Below, one piece after another: positions 7,184 to 14,483 of a stretch of DNA of 19,828 bases. The stretch lies in assembly GCA_964493425.1 (NCBI GenBank), contig CAZBMW010000031.1:1-19828 (forward strand), in the 5' to 3' direction. The position numbers and the translations under genes are program-made. The notes beneath the pieces were generated by a model. That model did no database searches. It saw nothing but the letters and a program-made list of their open reading frames with translations, and was not told the DNA's origin. The stretch is from CAYLMG01 sp964493425. Lineage in GTDB: Bacteria > Planctomycetota > Phycisphaerae > Sedimentisphaerales > Anaerobacaceae. The first letter of the stretch is position 1; each line of letters begins with the position of its first letter.

Positions 7184-8836
7184 TTATTTTTTAACGGACT
7201 TTTCTTTTTTTGTTTTTGAAAATACCCTTACCATTTCATTTATGGATGTCTTACCGGTAATTACTTTTCTTAGAGTTTGTTCCTGAAGATAGTGCATTTT
7301 TGCGTGTCTGAACTGTCGGCCTATCTCTGATAGTGACCCGAGTGGCATAATGTCCTTTTTCAGGTTCTTATCTATTAAGATAATCTCAAAGACTCCCATT
7401 CTGCCCAGAAAACCTGTGCCCTGGCAGGTTTCGCAGGTTGATGGTTTTCCGTGTTTATCATACTGGACTTTTCCCGCTCGGAAGAACGGCTTTGCTCTTT
7501 CCGCGGGAATGTTGAATTTTCGCAGCAGCTCTTTATCGGGCATATAAGCTTGTTTGCAGTCTTCGCAGAGATTTCTGATAAGCCGCTGGTTGCTTATTCC
7601 CAGCAGCGGTATAATTGCAGCGTTTTTGTCCGACACCAATTTAATCCATTTTCCAAGGGCCTGCAGAACACTGTCGGCCTCGATAACCAGATATATGAGT
7701 TTGTTATCCTGGGCTGCGCTGCAGCACAGCTTGGCTGTCTCAGAATCCTCGCATTTGGTGACGCCGAGGATATCCGGTCCCATTCGAATCATAGCCTGCA
7801 GTTTTTTGGCGTACGTTGTTGTGCCGGTGTCACTTAGCTGGAAAGTTTGCTGTGTTATATTCGGAAGCTGTGCTGAAATTTCCATTTCGAGCGTGTTGAT
7901 GTTGTTGAGAAAAGCGTCGTGATTTCTCAGAAGGGCGTAAAGGGTGGTGGTTACGCCGCTTTTTTTAGGCCCGCTGATGATAAAAATGCCTTGTTTTACG
8001 TTTCGAAAGTTCTTGAGTTTTTCAAAGTGGTCGCTTGTCAGACCAATTTCCTCGAGTCTCTTAAGATGCTGCTCCATTCTTTGCCTGATTTGTAATTGTT
8101 CGCCGGTAGTGGAGCCAGCGGTTAGCACTTCCCATTCGATATCATTTTTATCTTCGCGTATTTTGAATATGCCCTTTTGTGGTTTTCTTTTTTCGTTGAC
8201 GTCGAGGTTTGAGAGGTTTTTTACGAAGCGAATAAGATACTCCATCTGTTCTTTCGGCATGGAAGGCTGTTTGGAAGCGACGCCGTCAATGTAGTAAATC
8301 ACATTATAGTCCTGTGCGGTGGGTGCAAAGATAATATTGCCTGCTCTTCGCCAGGTTATGTCACTGAAAAGTTCGAATGCTGTTTTGTAGCCGAAGAAGT
8401 CCGGTGTTTTTGGTTCCGGCACAGGGACCTCATTTTTATTTGCTGTTATGAAAGTGAATTTTTTATCTGAGGAAACTTTTTTAAAATCACTTCCGAAAAG
8501 GCCTCTGATATGGTCTGTGGTAAGGACGCGGTCGGAGGCGAGAACCTTGGCATCGCGGTTTTTGATATAAGCTATCAATGTTGTGCCCACGGCGACGACG
8601 TAAAAGGCCAAGCCGATGAGGTAGACAGGCACGAGCAGCCAGATGAGGATAGCTGCAGCGGCTGCCGCAAGAATGATGCCCGTCCATAAATTGCCTTTTT
8701 CCTCAAGGGCTTCGGCGTCGTTAAAGACCCACACGAGCAGCGGGGGCAGCGGGAAAAACAGGGCTAGGAAAACAATGAGTTTTATTACTGAGATGTAACC
8801 GCTGTATTCGATGGCAGCTATTATTGTTTCCGGCAT
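7184..8836 (-). CDS. GspE/PilB-like secretion ATPase family protein with degenerate active site
   Basis: 550 residues. The N-terminus has two or three membrane segments (about 15-38, 52-75, 76-92), unlike normal soluble GspE/PilB. An N1E-like segment (DYNVIYYIDGV, 176-186) and a RecA-like domain follow. The metal-binding C-terminal motif is intact: CEDC (424-427) and CETCQGTGFLGRMGVFEI (468-485). The catalytic boxes are not. The P-loop is GPKKSGVT (289-296) with Val295 (codon GTA) where Lys is required. The Asp box reads TLEMEI instead of TxEDPxE. Walker B is PDILGVTK (354-361), with Lys in place of the catalytic Glu. The His box TGHLVxSTLHTN is replaced by DNKLIYLVIEADS (377-389). The fold seems kept but hydrolysis unlikely, so I infer a structural or regulatory pseudo-ATPase. 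It begins 24 nt after pilT. Confidence 0.85.
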   Translation of the reverse strand: MPETIIAAIEYSGYISVIKLIVFLALFFPLPPLLVWVFNDAEALEEKGNLWTGIILAAAAAAILIWLLVPVYLIGLAFYVVAVGTTLIAYIKNRDAKVLASDRVLTTDHIRGLFGSDFKKVSSDKKFTFITANKNEVPVPEPKTPDFFGYKTAFELFSDITWRRAGNIIFAPTAQDYNVIYYIDGVASKQPSMPKEQMEYLIRFVKNLSNLDVNEKRKPQKGIFKIREDKNDIEWEVLTAGSTTGEQLQIRQRMEQHLKRLEEIGLTSDHFEKLKNFRNVKQGIFIISGPKKSGVTTTLYALLRNHDAFLNNINTLEMEISAQLPNITQQTFQLSDTGTTTYAKKLQAMIRMGPDILGVTKCEDSETAKLCCSAAQDNKLIYLVIEADSVLQALGKWIKLVSDKNAAIIPLLGISNQRLIRNLCEDCKQAYMPDKELLRKFNIPAERAKPFFRAGKVQYDKHGKPSTCETCQGTGFLGRMGVFEIILIDKNLKKDIMPLGSLSEIGRQFRHAKMHYLQEQTLRKVITGKTSINEMVRVFSKTKKEKSVKK

Positions 8837-8860
8837 AAGATGCTCCGTAACAGGATAGGA

Positions 8861-9997
8861 TTATAAAATACCGCTGGCAGTGGTTCTGATACCCTTTAGC
8901 GCCATTTTTAACTCTTCGACGTTCGGGGCGTAATGATACGCCTCTTTTGGATCTACGAAACCGTTTTGAACGAGAAAGCACAAGCTGTTTGTGAAATCCT
9001 GCATACCTTCTTTTTCACTTGCACGAATAACACTGGGCAGGTCGTTTTCACGTCCTTCTGAAATCAGTTTTCTTACAGCAGGATTTTTAAGAAGGATTTC
9101 TACAGCGGGTATTCTGTCGACTTCTTCTTTTATGCTCGGCAGAAGCACCTGGCTGATGACGGCTTTTAGAGTAAGACTTAATGTTTGTCTGATGAGATTT
9201 CTTTCGGTTTGAGGGAACAAATCGAGCATTCTTTGAATTGTCTGCGAGGCATTTGCCGAGTGCAGTGTTCCGAAGACGAGGTGACCTGTTTCAGCGGCTC
9301 TCATTCCTGCGGTGACGGTTTCACTGTCGCGCATCTCGCTGACTAAGACCACATCCGGGTCTTCACGCATCATATACTTTAGGGCCTGGTCGTAGTCTTC
9401 GACGTCAATTCCGATTTCTCTTTGTGAGACGATTGCCTTGTTATCTTTGAAAGTAAATTCGATAGGGTCCTCAATTGTGATGATATGGCAGGAACGGTTT
9501 CGGTTTATATAATCTATCATTGCGGCGATTGTAGTGCTTTTGCCGCAGCCGGTCGGGCCGACCACGAGGACAAGCCCCTGCGTATCGTCCGAAACTTTCT
9601 CCAGCACGGTCTTGGGCAAATGCAGGCTTTCGAATGGCGGAACTACTGAATTGACTCTTCTTGCCGCAAGGCTTATTACGCCGCGCTGTCGAAAGATATT
9701 TACACGAAAACGGTCCTGGCCTGTAACCTCGTGAGCGAGGTCAATGGTTCCGTGCCGCATAAAAAATTCCTTTTGCGGCTCGGACAGGATTTCGAACACT
9801 AACTGTTCGATTTTTTCCGGTGTCATTATCTCTCCGGTCGTATTTTTCAGCCTTCCAAATATTCTTAGCTTGGGCGGCTGGCCGATTTTGAGATGAAGGT
9901 CGCTTGCCTTGGTTTTGATGGCAGCTTTGAAATATTGATTCAGCTCGGGCTCATGGTCGAGATGAATATGTGTGTCAATGGGTTGTCCTTTGGGCAT
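8861..9997 (-). CDS. pilT: type IV pilus retraction ATPase family protein PilT
   Basis: 378 residues, normal for PilT. All ATPase boxes are intact: Walker A GPTGCGKST (147-155), Asp box TIEDPIEF (174-181), Walker B DPDVVLVSEMRD (213-224) and His box TGHLVFGTLHSANA (237-250). The C-terminal AVRKLISEGR (307-316) corresponds to the PilT-specific AIRNLIRE motif, and the N-terminus has the ASDLHLKIGQPP signature of PilT/PilU. The protein should form a cytoplasmic hexamer that drives pilus depolymerisation, or work in a related secretion or adhesion machine. It is the first gene of an operon with the degenerate ATPase and the CvpA-like protein, behind a consensus promoter. The ribosome-binding site GGAG lies 13 nt upstream of the ATG, rather far, and at the edge of a leader hairpin. 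No pilin or platform genes are in the window. Confidence 0.93.
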   Translation of the reverse strand: MPKGQPIDTHIHLDHEPELNQYFKAAIKTKASDLHLKIGQPPKLRIFGRLKNTTGEIMTPEKIEQLVFEILSEPQKEFFMRHGTIDLAHEVTGQDRFRVNIFRQRGVISLAARRVNSVVPPFESLHLPKTVLEKVSDDTQGLVLVVGPTGCGKSTTIAAMIDYINRNRSCHIITIEDPIEFTFKDNKAIVSQREIGIDVEDYDQALKYMMREDPDVVLVSEMRDSETVTAGMRAAETGHLVFGTLHSANASQTIQRMLDLFPQTERNLIRQTLSLTLKAVISQVLLPSIKEEVDRIPAVEILLKNPAVRKLISEGRENDLPSVIRASEKEGMQDFTNSLCFLVQNGFVDPKEAYHYAPNVEELKMALKGIRTTASGIL

Positions 9998-10010
9998 AGT
10001 TATTTATTTA

Positions 10011-10034
10011 CTCCGTAAAAATGTTTTTTTTACG
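10011..10034 (-). promoter_or_regulatory. leader hairpin adjoining the pilT ribosome-binding site
   Basis: On the minus strand CGTAAAAA-loop-TTTTTACG forms an 8-bp stem (10034-10027 with 10021-10014) whose last base is the first G of the GGAG Shine-Dalgarno (10014-10011). It could tune access to the site. The stem is AT-rich and probably weak. Confidence 0.35.
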
Positions 10035-10116
10035 ATTGAGCACAATTATTTATTTTTCGGGCAAAATTTTAATTCTAATCTGAAGATTTGTAAAATCAAA
10101 CCCTCTTAAAAACTAC

Positions 10117-10145
10117 ATTATAAGTTTTTTTCGGACCTATGTCAA
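10117..10145 (-). promoter_or_regulatory. perfect consensus sigma-70 promoter for the pilT operon
   Basis: On the minus strand TTGACA (10145-10140) and TATAAT (10122-10117) are separated by exactly 17 nt (10139-10123). Every base matches the consensus. Transcription would start near 10110 and give a leader of about 110 nt before pilT. Confidence 0.8.
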
Positions 10146-10238
10146 TGGTTCAGCCTGGGATGTATCGGCGATTTTGGCCTTATAAATAAGCTGGTTTGTT
10201 TGTTTGAGCTTGTTTTATGAATTTGGGCCGTTTTTTGC

Positions 10239-11639
10239 TCAGCCTGCAAGGATTAGTGCCAGAGACATATAGATTGCGACGCTTATCGAGTCATTTGCTG
10301 TGGTTACCAGCGGCCCTGAGCTTATCGCAGGGTCGATGCCGATTTTTCTGAATAAAAAGGGCAGAAACAGCCCGAGAGTCGTTGCAACCATTATCGCGGA
10401 GAACATAGCTGTTCCGAAAGCGGACATAAGGTTTATTGTTTGAAAGGCCCTGTCGGCTGACCTGATATTCAGCAGTACCGCGCAAACCAAGCCGCCGATT
10501 ATTCCGCAGCTTATTGCAACCAGTAATGCAACCCGAACTTCCCGGCTGACGACCTGTCTTAGTTTTAAGGCTGCCAGGTGCCCTGTGGCCAGGCCGGAAA
10601 CGACGATGGCAGAGGTTTGCAGGCCGGCGTTGCCGCTGATGGCAGCAATCATCGGAACAAACGCGACGGCGACCGTGTACAGTTTGGCCAGTTCCGCAAG
10701 GTCATATTTGCTGTTAAAGAACATCAAGACCGTCGAGGTTATGCCTGTTCCAATCATACAGGGCAGAAGCCAGGTCATTCTGATTCTGGCCGCACGGAAG
10801 ACCGAGACATCTTCAAGCTCGTCTGCTTCGGTGCCCGCCATTGCGTAAAGGTCCTCAGCGGCTTCCTCGTCTGCGACTTCGATGACTCTGTCAGCGGTGA
10901 TTCTTCCGACAAGCCTGTGGTTTTTATCCAGTACGGGCACCACGATAAGGTCGTTGTTCCTGAAGATGTTGCGTACCTCTTCCTGGTCGGTGCCGGTTGT
11001 AACGTAGATGGTGTTGGGGTCAATCAGCTCGTTTATCTTCATATCTTCGTGTTTTGTTAGAAGAAGACGGATACGGATATCGCCGAGGAATTTGCTGTTT
11101 TTATCGACGACAAAGACCGAATAGAAATCTTCATCGATTTCTGCCGAGCGTATTTTATTAACTGCCTCGGCTATTGTCGCATCCTCAGGAACGCTTATCA
11201 CCATCGGGTCCATAATGCCGCCTGCCGAGTCTTCGGAGTAGGTCATTAGCTTTTTGATTTCTGCGGCATCGGTGAAGGGCAGGTTTTTGAGCACCTTTTC
11301 GCTGAGCCCTTCGGGCAGTTCGGCGAGCAGGTCTGCAGCATCATCGTAACCGAGCTCTAAAAAAATGGCCTGCAGCTCTTTTTCATCGAGCAGGTCAAAA
11401 ATTTCGTCTCGTGTTGCTTCATCGACCTTTTCGAGCACCTCGGCAGAGATATTTTTTTCGAGCACATCGAAAATCATGCGTCTTTGCTCATTGTCGAGAA
11501 GCTGGATGATTTCTGCAATATCACTGCTTCGCTGCTCGGACAGAAGCTTTTTAAGCTTTCCTTTGGTTTTTGCTTCGAGCAGCATTTCTATCTGCTGCAG
11601 CAGTATCTGCTGAACGAGTTGTTTTTTTTCTTCCGCCAT
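10239..11639 (-). CDS. mgtE: magnesium transporter MgtE
   Basis: 466 residues from ATG 11639. The order is the classical MgtE one: an acidic helical N domain (about 1-135, with DAADLLAELPEG), two CBS domains (about 136-260; PVLDKNHRLVGRITADRVIE in the second), a plug helix and five membrane helices. Conserved transmembrane features are present: SGNAGLQTSAIVVSGLATG (335-353) and DPAISSGPLVTTANDS (436-451), where Asp450 corresponds to the pore Asp that coordinates Mg2+. The protein forms a dimeric, Mg2+-gated inner-membrane channel. Longer in-frame starts exist at 11651 (ATG) and 11717 (TTG), but neither has a ribosome-binding site. The one chosen has GGA 7-8 nt upstream, a weak site. It appears monocistronic. 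No M-box riboswitch was recognised upstream. Confidence 0.95.
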   Translation of the reverse strand: MAEEKKQLVQQILLQQIEMLLEAKTKGKLKKLLSEQRSSDIAEIIQLLDNEQRRMIFDVLEKNISAEVLEKVDEATRDEIFDLLDEKELQAIFLELGYDDAADLLAELPEGLSEKVLKNLPFTDAAEIKKLMTYSEDSAGGIMDPMVISVPEDATIAEAVNKIRSAEIDEDFYSVFVVDKNSKFLGDIRIRLLLTKHEDMKINELIDPNTIYVTTGTDQEEVRNIFRNNDLIVVPVLDKNHRLVGRITADRVIEVADEEAAEDLYAMAGTEADELEDVSVFRAARIRMTWLLPCMIGTGITSTVLMFFNSKYDLAELAKLYTVAVAFVPMIAAISGNAGLQTSAIVVSGLATGHLAALKLRQVVSREVRVALLVAISCGIIGGLVCAVLLNIRSADRAFQTINLMSAFGTAMFSAIMVATTLGLFLPFLFRKIGIDPAISSGPLVTTANDSISVAIYMSLALILAG

Positions 11640-12068
11640 AGTTAATTCCATACACAGTCTGGTTTCCACAAGTTGTCTGCTGGGATTAAAGATATATGAA
11701 TATTGATATTTAAGCAACGTTTTTTTGGCTCTTTGTAAAACAGCAATTTGGGTTGCCTTGAGATTTTTGATTAAGCTTTTTGTCGTTGGATTGTTCCTGA
11801 TTATTTGAAGATGGGGACAAAAGCATAACTTTGTAAGAATAGGTTTTATGGATTATTGTGCCGCGGAGTTAATTAAGGAATATGAGCGAATTTTTTTGAA
11901 AAACGTCGGAACCGCTGTGCTTAAGCAGGCGATAATGTAAACAAGGCAATGTTAGAATAGGTAAAATATGCTTGTTTTATTGGGCATTTTTTTGTAAAAT
12001 AGGGATTTGGAACCGGTATCTTGGCGATAAAGGTTAAAATAATGAAAGACGGCTATAAGGAAAAGGTA
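11640..12068. other. divergent intergenic region, mgtE to exported-protein gene
   Basis: This AT-rich stretch of about 430 bp presumably carries the promoters of both flanking genes. It contains an imperfect direct repeat, GTAAGAATAGGT (about 11833) and GTTAGAATAGGT (about 11950). A 30-codon ORF at 11848-11940 follows the first copy but has only a weak ribosome-binding site. No structured RNA was recognised. Confidence 0.4.
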
Positions 12069-12713
12069 ATGAGAATCTTTATTTATGGGACTTTGTCTGT
12101 TTTTGTGTTTTTAGCCTGCTTTTGCCTTGCGGAAGTGCCTGAGCCTGCGATTGTGCAGGGGCCGGGGGAGTGGACGGTTGAGACGCGGTTTACGCATCCT
12201 CAGCAGATACTTTTGGAAGGAGCACTGCCGGACAGCAAGCCGAGACGATTCTGGTATGTAATATTGACTGTAACCAATAAAACGAGAAGAGACGTGGATT
12301 TCTTTGCAAAGTGCGAGCTGATGACCGATACTTTTCAGATTATCCGCTCAGGCGAAGATATGCCGTCGGTAGTTTTTGAGAATATAAAGAGACGTCACCA
12401 GGATAGCTATCCTTTCCTTGAGCTGCTGCAGAAGACCAGCAACAAGCTGCTTGAGGGTGAGGATAATGCAAAGGACCTGGCAATTATTTGGCCGGATTTT
12501 GATGCGAAGGCCAAGAATATAAAGATTTTTATCACCGGCCTGAGCAACGAGACTGCGGTTGTTTATCATCCGATAGAAAAAGATGAGCTTGGTCAGCCGA
12601 AGCGGGTATTTTTGAGAAAGACGCTTGAGCTTGATTACGATTTGGGCGGTGACCCTGCCTTTCGCTCCGATGTCAAGCTGATTTATAACGGCAAACGCTG
12701 GATAATGAGATAA
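12069..12713 (+). CDS. exported protein of unknown function
   Basis: 214 residues from ATG 12069, which has AAGGA about 7 nt upstream. In-frame TTG (12021) and ATG (12042) codons upstream would only add charged residues in front of the signal peptide and lack sites. Residues 1-21 (MRIFIYGTLSVFVFLACFCLA) look like a Sec signal peptide cut before EVPEP. The LAC within it does not make a convincing lipobox because Phe is at -3. The mature part starts with PGEWTVETRFTHPQQI and has alternating hydrophobic residues suggesting a beta-rich fold (WYVILTVTNKTRRDVDFFAK). This segment resembles domains that compare a measured property with a reference, but no family is recognised. It ends naturally (KLIYNGKRWIMR). 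It is periplasmic or surface-located by inference, and sits just before a sharp change in sequence character. Confidence 0.75.
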   Translation: MRIFIYGTLSVFVFLACFCLAEVPEPAIVQGPGEWTVETRFTHPQQILLEGALPDSKPRRFWYVILTVTNKTRRDVDFFAKCELMTDTFQIIRSGEDMPSVVFENIKRRHQDSYPFLELLQKTSNKLLEGEDNAKDLAIIWPDFDAKAKNIKIFITGLSNETAVVYHPIEKDELGQPKRVFLRKTLELDYDLGGDPAFRSDVKLIYNGKRWIMR

Positions 12714-12729
12714 ATTTCTCGTATCCCGT

Positions 12730-13344
12730 ATGCCTAACAGCCAGGCCAAGCTGCTGCGGGTTATCGAGGATGGCGTTATAATACCGGTCGGCTCGAATAA
12801 ACCGAGCGTCGTCGATGTAAGAGTTATCAGTGCGACGAACCAGGACCTCAACACACTCATCGAGGAGAAAAAGTTCAGGCAGGATTTGTATTTCAGAATC
12901 AAGGGCGTAAGCATCGTTTTGCCTGCCCTTCGCGACAGAAGCGAAGATATACCCGCACTCGCCGATTTCTTTCTCAAAGAGGCGATTTCCGAGACAGGCT
13001 CGAAAGTTACCGGCATAACCGCTCCCGCTATTGACGTCCTCAGAGCGTACGATTGGCCGGGCAATATAAGACAGCTTAAAAACTGCATAAGGACAATGGT
13101 AGTAATGGCCGAGTCTGATTCTCTCGACGTCTCCGATATCCCGCCCGACATCGCTCGGCGGAGACAATTAGGTGCGGGCGTAAAGGCCGCTTCGGATTTA
13201 TCCGGAATGTCGCTTAATGAAATTGAAAAGCAGGCGATTATAGACACTCTTGCCCGGACGGGCAATAACCGCGAAAAGGCCGCCAAAATCCTCGGCATCG
13301 GCGAAAGAACACTATATAGAAAAATCAAAGAATATAATCTATAG
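12730..13344 (+). pseudogene. 5'-truncated NtrC-family sigma-54-dependent activator
   Basis: 204 codons that correspond only to the C-terminal half of a sigma-54 activator, whose full length is usually about 450 residues. It starts MPNSQAKLLRVIEDGVI, which in intact proteins directly follows the Walker B segment LDEIGD. Upstream of MP the same frame gives KFLVSR, without homology. The receiver domain, Walker A, GAFTGA loop and Walker B are therefore all missing. What remains is the arginine-finger/sensor region (KFRQDLYFRIKGVSIVLPAL), sensor II (DWPGNIRQLKN) and an intact Fis-type helix-turn-helix (EKAAKILGIGERTLYRKIKE). No ribosome-binding site precedes the ATG. It cannot activate sigma-54 polymerase. 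A DNA-binding remnant acting as a repressor is conceivable, but a decaying fragment is more likely. Strand base bias differs from its neighbours. Confidence 0.82.
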
Positions 13345-13390
13345 CGATACTCGATTCTTGTCGTTGCTTGGAGAGAAGCGACTTGTCAAA

Positions 13391-13453
13391 ATGAGAAAAC
13401 AGATAAATAGTAAATATAAAATAATAAATTGCAATGCCTGTGGAAATGATTGA
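13391..13453 (+). pseudogene. possible truncated gene start with Cys-x2-Cys
   Basis: A 20-codon ORF (MRKQINSKYKIINCNACGND) stops at TGA 13451-13453. The same frame stays open past the TGA for another 23 codons, to a TAA near 13525. The CNACG pattern after a short lysine-rich start resembles the N-terminus of zinc-binding methyltransferase or sugar-modifying proteins. It may be a broken gene fragment in the accessory stretch, but no ribosome-binding site is evident and chance cannot be excluded. Confidence 0.25.
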
Positions 13454-13611
13454 TTTTTATCGGATTTTCATCTTGCCAATTTAGATAAAAGAGGTATGAT
13501 TTTTTTGGCATCCATGACAGTATAAATTCATCGAATCGATAGAATATTTAGCATGGTTATTTATTATTCAAATTTCCTTTTACCAACCCATGGATAACTG
13601 TTAGTATGTAG

Positions 13612-13619
13612 AAAGGAGG
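13612..13619 (+). promoter_or_regulatory. strong ribosome-binding site of the methyltransferase gene
   Basis: AAAGGAGG, an almost perfect anti-16S match, lies 6 nt before ATG 13626. It is much stronger than the sites of most genes around it and fixes the start. Confidence 0.85.
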
Positions 13620-13625
13620 ACAATT

Positions 13626-14306
13626 ATGCGGGCTCCGAAGAGAGTAGGATATAAAGAATTGGATAACAGTTTCCCTGGTTTTTCCGATGCCGAAAACCTG
13701 ATAACAATGCCCCTAACACCCCGTCGGCGATACTGGCAGATGGACTTCAACGAATTGGCGATTGTTGGAGCTATTGCTCGCTCCATAAGCCCCAAAGTGA
13801 TTTTTGAGTTTGGTCGGTTTGATGGATTAACTACTCTTTGCTTCGCAAAATCCGCACCTAAGGCGCATGTATACACTTTGGATTTACCAGATGCTAAAGT
13901 TGCTACCGTAGGATCATCTAATGGAGCGTGCTACAATAAAGAAGCTCCAAAAGTGGCACGAAAGCGCTGGGAAAAAGCTAAGGTTAGTGGGAGAATAAGC
14001 GAGATAATGATTGACTCTGCGAACTTCAAGCCGAAAGTTTATGCCGCGGGATCGCTAATGAATACTGTTGATCTGGTGTTTATTGATGCTAATCATTCAT
14101 ATGATTACGTTCGCCGAGATACCGAATCTGCCTTACAAATGATTTCTGCTAAGGGTGTTGTGCTATGGCATGACTATTATAAGAGATCATTTCCTGGGGT
14201 AACAGCATATCTGGCTGAATTCTCTGAAAATCATGACGTGTATTGGATCGAGAGTCCTGGAGCCCCGGATTATCTAGAAACTAGCCTATGTTATTTTCTT
14301 GGGTAG
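13626..14306 (+). CDS. class I SAM-dependent methyltransferase (Methyltransf_24-like)
   Basis: 226 residues. Motif I, which binds the methionine part of SAM, is EFGRFDG (61-67) after beta strand KVIF. Beta 2 ends in the acidic VYTLDLPD (82-89). Motif IV is VDLVFIDANHSYDYV (148-162), followed by a GVVLWHDY (177-184) strand with the His/Asp pair typical of this family. The family is common in cell-surface glycan, secondary-metabolite and exopolysaccharide clusters and methylates small molecules or sugars; the substrate here is unknown. There is no signal peptide, so it is cytoplasmic. It sits alone in the accessory stretch between a gene fragment and an orphan gene, with AT-rich flanks and its own strong ribosome-binding site. 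Acquisition by horizontal transfer is plausible. Confidence 0.8.
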   Translation: MRAPKRVGYKELDNSFPGFSDAENLITMPLTPRRRYWQMDFNELAIVGAIARSISPKVIFEFGRFDGLTTLCFAKSAPKAHVYTLDLPDAKVATVGSSNGACYNKEAPKVARKRWEKAKVSGRISEIMIDSANFKPKVYAAGSLMNTVDLVFIDANHSYDYVRRDTESALQMISAKGVVLWHDYYKRSFPGVTAYLAEFSENHDVYWIESPGAPDYLETSLCYFLG

Positions 14307-14359
14307 GCGATGCCCAGGAAATTCCATTTTGAGAAATTTCGGATTTGTTTATTGATGAG

Positions 14360-14375
14360 TATTTTAATTAAAATA
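14360..14375. repeat. 16-bp AT-only perfect palindrome
   Basis: TATTTTAATTAAAATA is self-complementary over 16 bp and lies about 50 nt beyond the methyltransferase stop and 110 nt before the next gene. It may be a weak hairpin or a protein-binding site. AT-rich palindromes also arise by chance. Confidence 0.4.
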
Positions 14376-14483
14376 TTTTAATGTTATAGTAATGTTAGCA
14401 TAAAATCAGTGGAAATAGTTTTGTATATTATTTAGGTTGGTCTCTAGGATGGTAATGAAACGGTAGCGAAGGGGGATGCGGTC

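Noticed and set aside
11848..11940. 30-codon ORF (MDYCAAELIKEYERIFLKNV...) in the mgtE-divergent region
   Set aside because: Only a weak AGG lies 4 nt upstream, and 30 codons is within chance expectation. It would need conservation evidence to be called.
12348..13328. 326-codon minus-strand ORF spanning two plus-strand genes
   Set aside because: It is antisense to the exported-protein gene and the sigma-54 activator fragment, crosses the junction between them, has no ribosome-binding site, and its translation shows no recognisable domain. The plus-strand homology is unambiguous.
13451..13453. TGA as a selenocysteine codon
   Set aside because: No clear hairpin immediately follows the TGA and there is no homology on both sides. 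A decayed or chance ORF is simpler.
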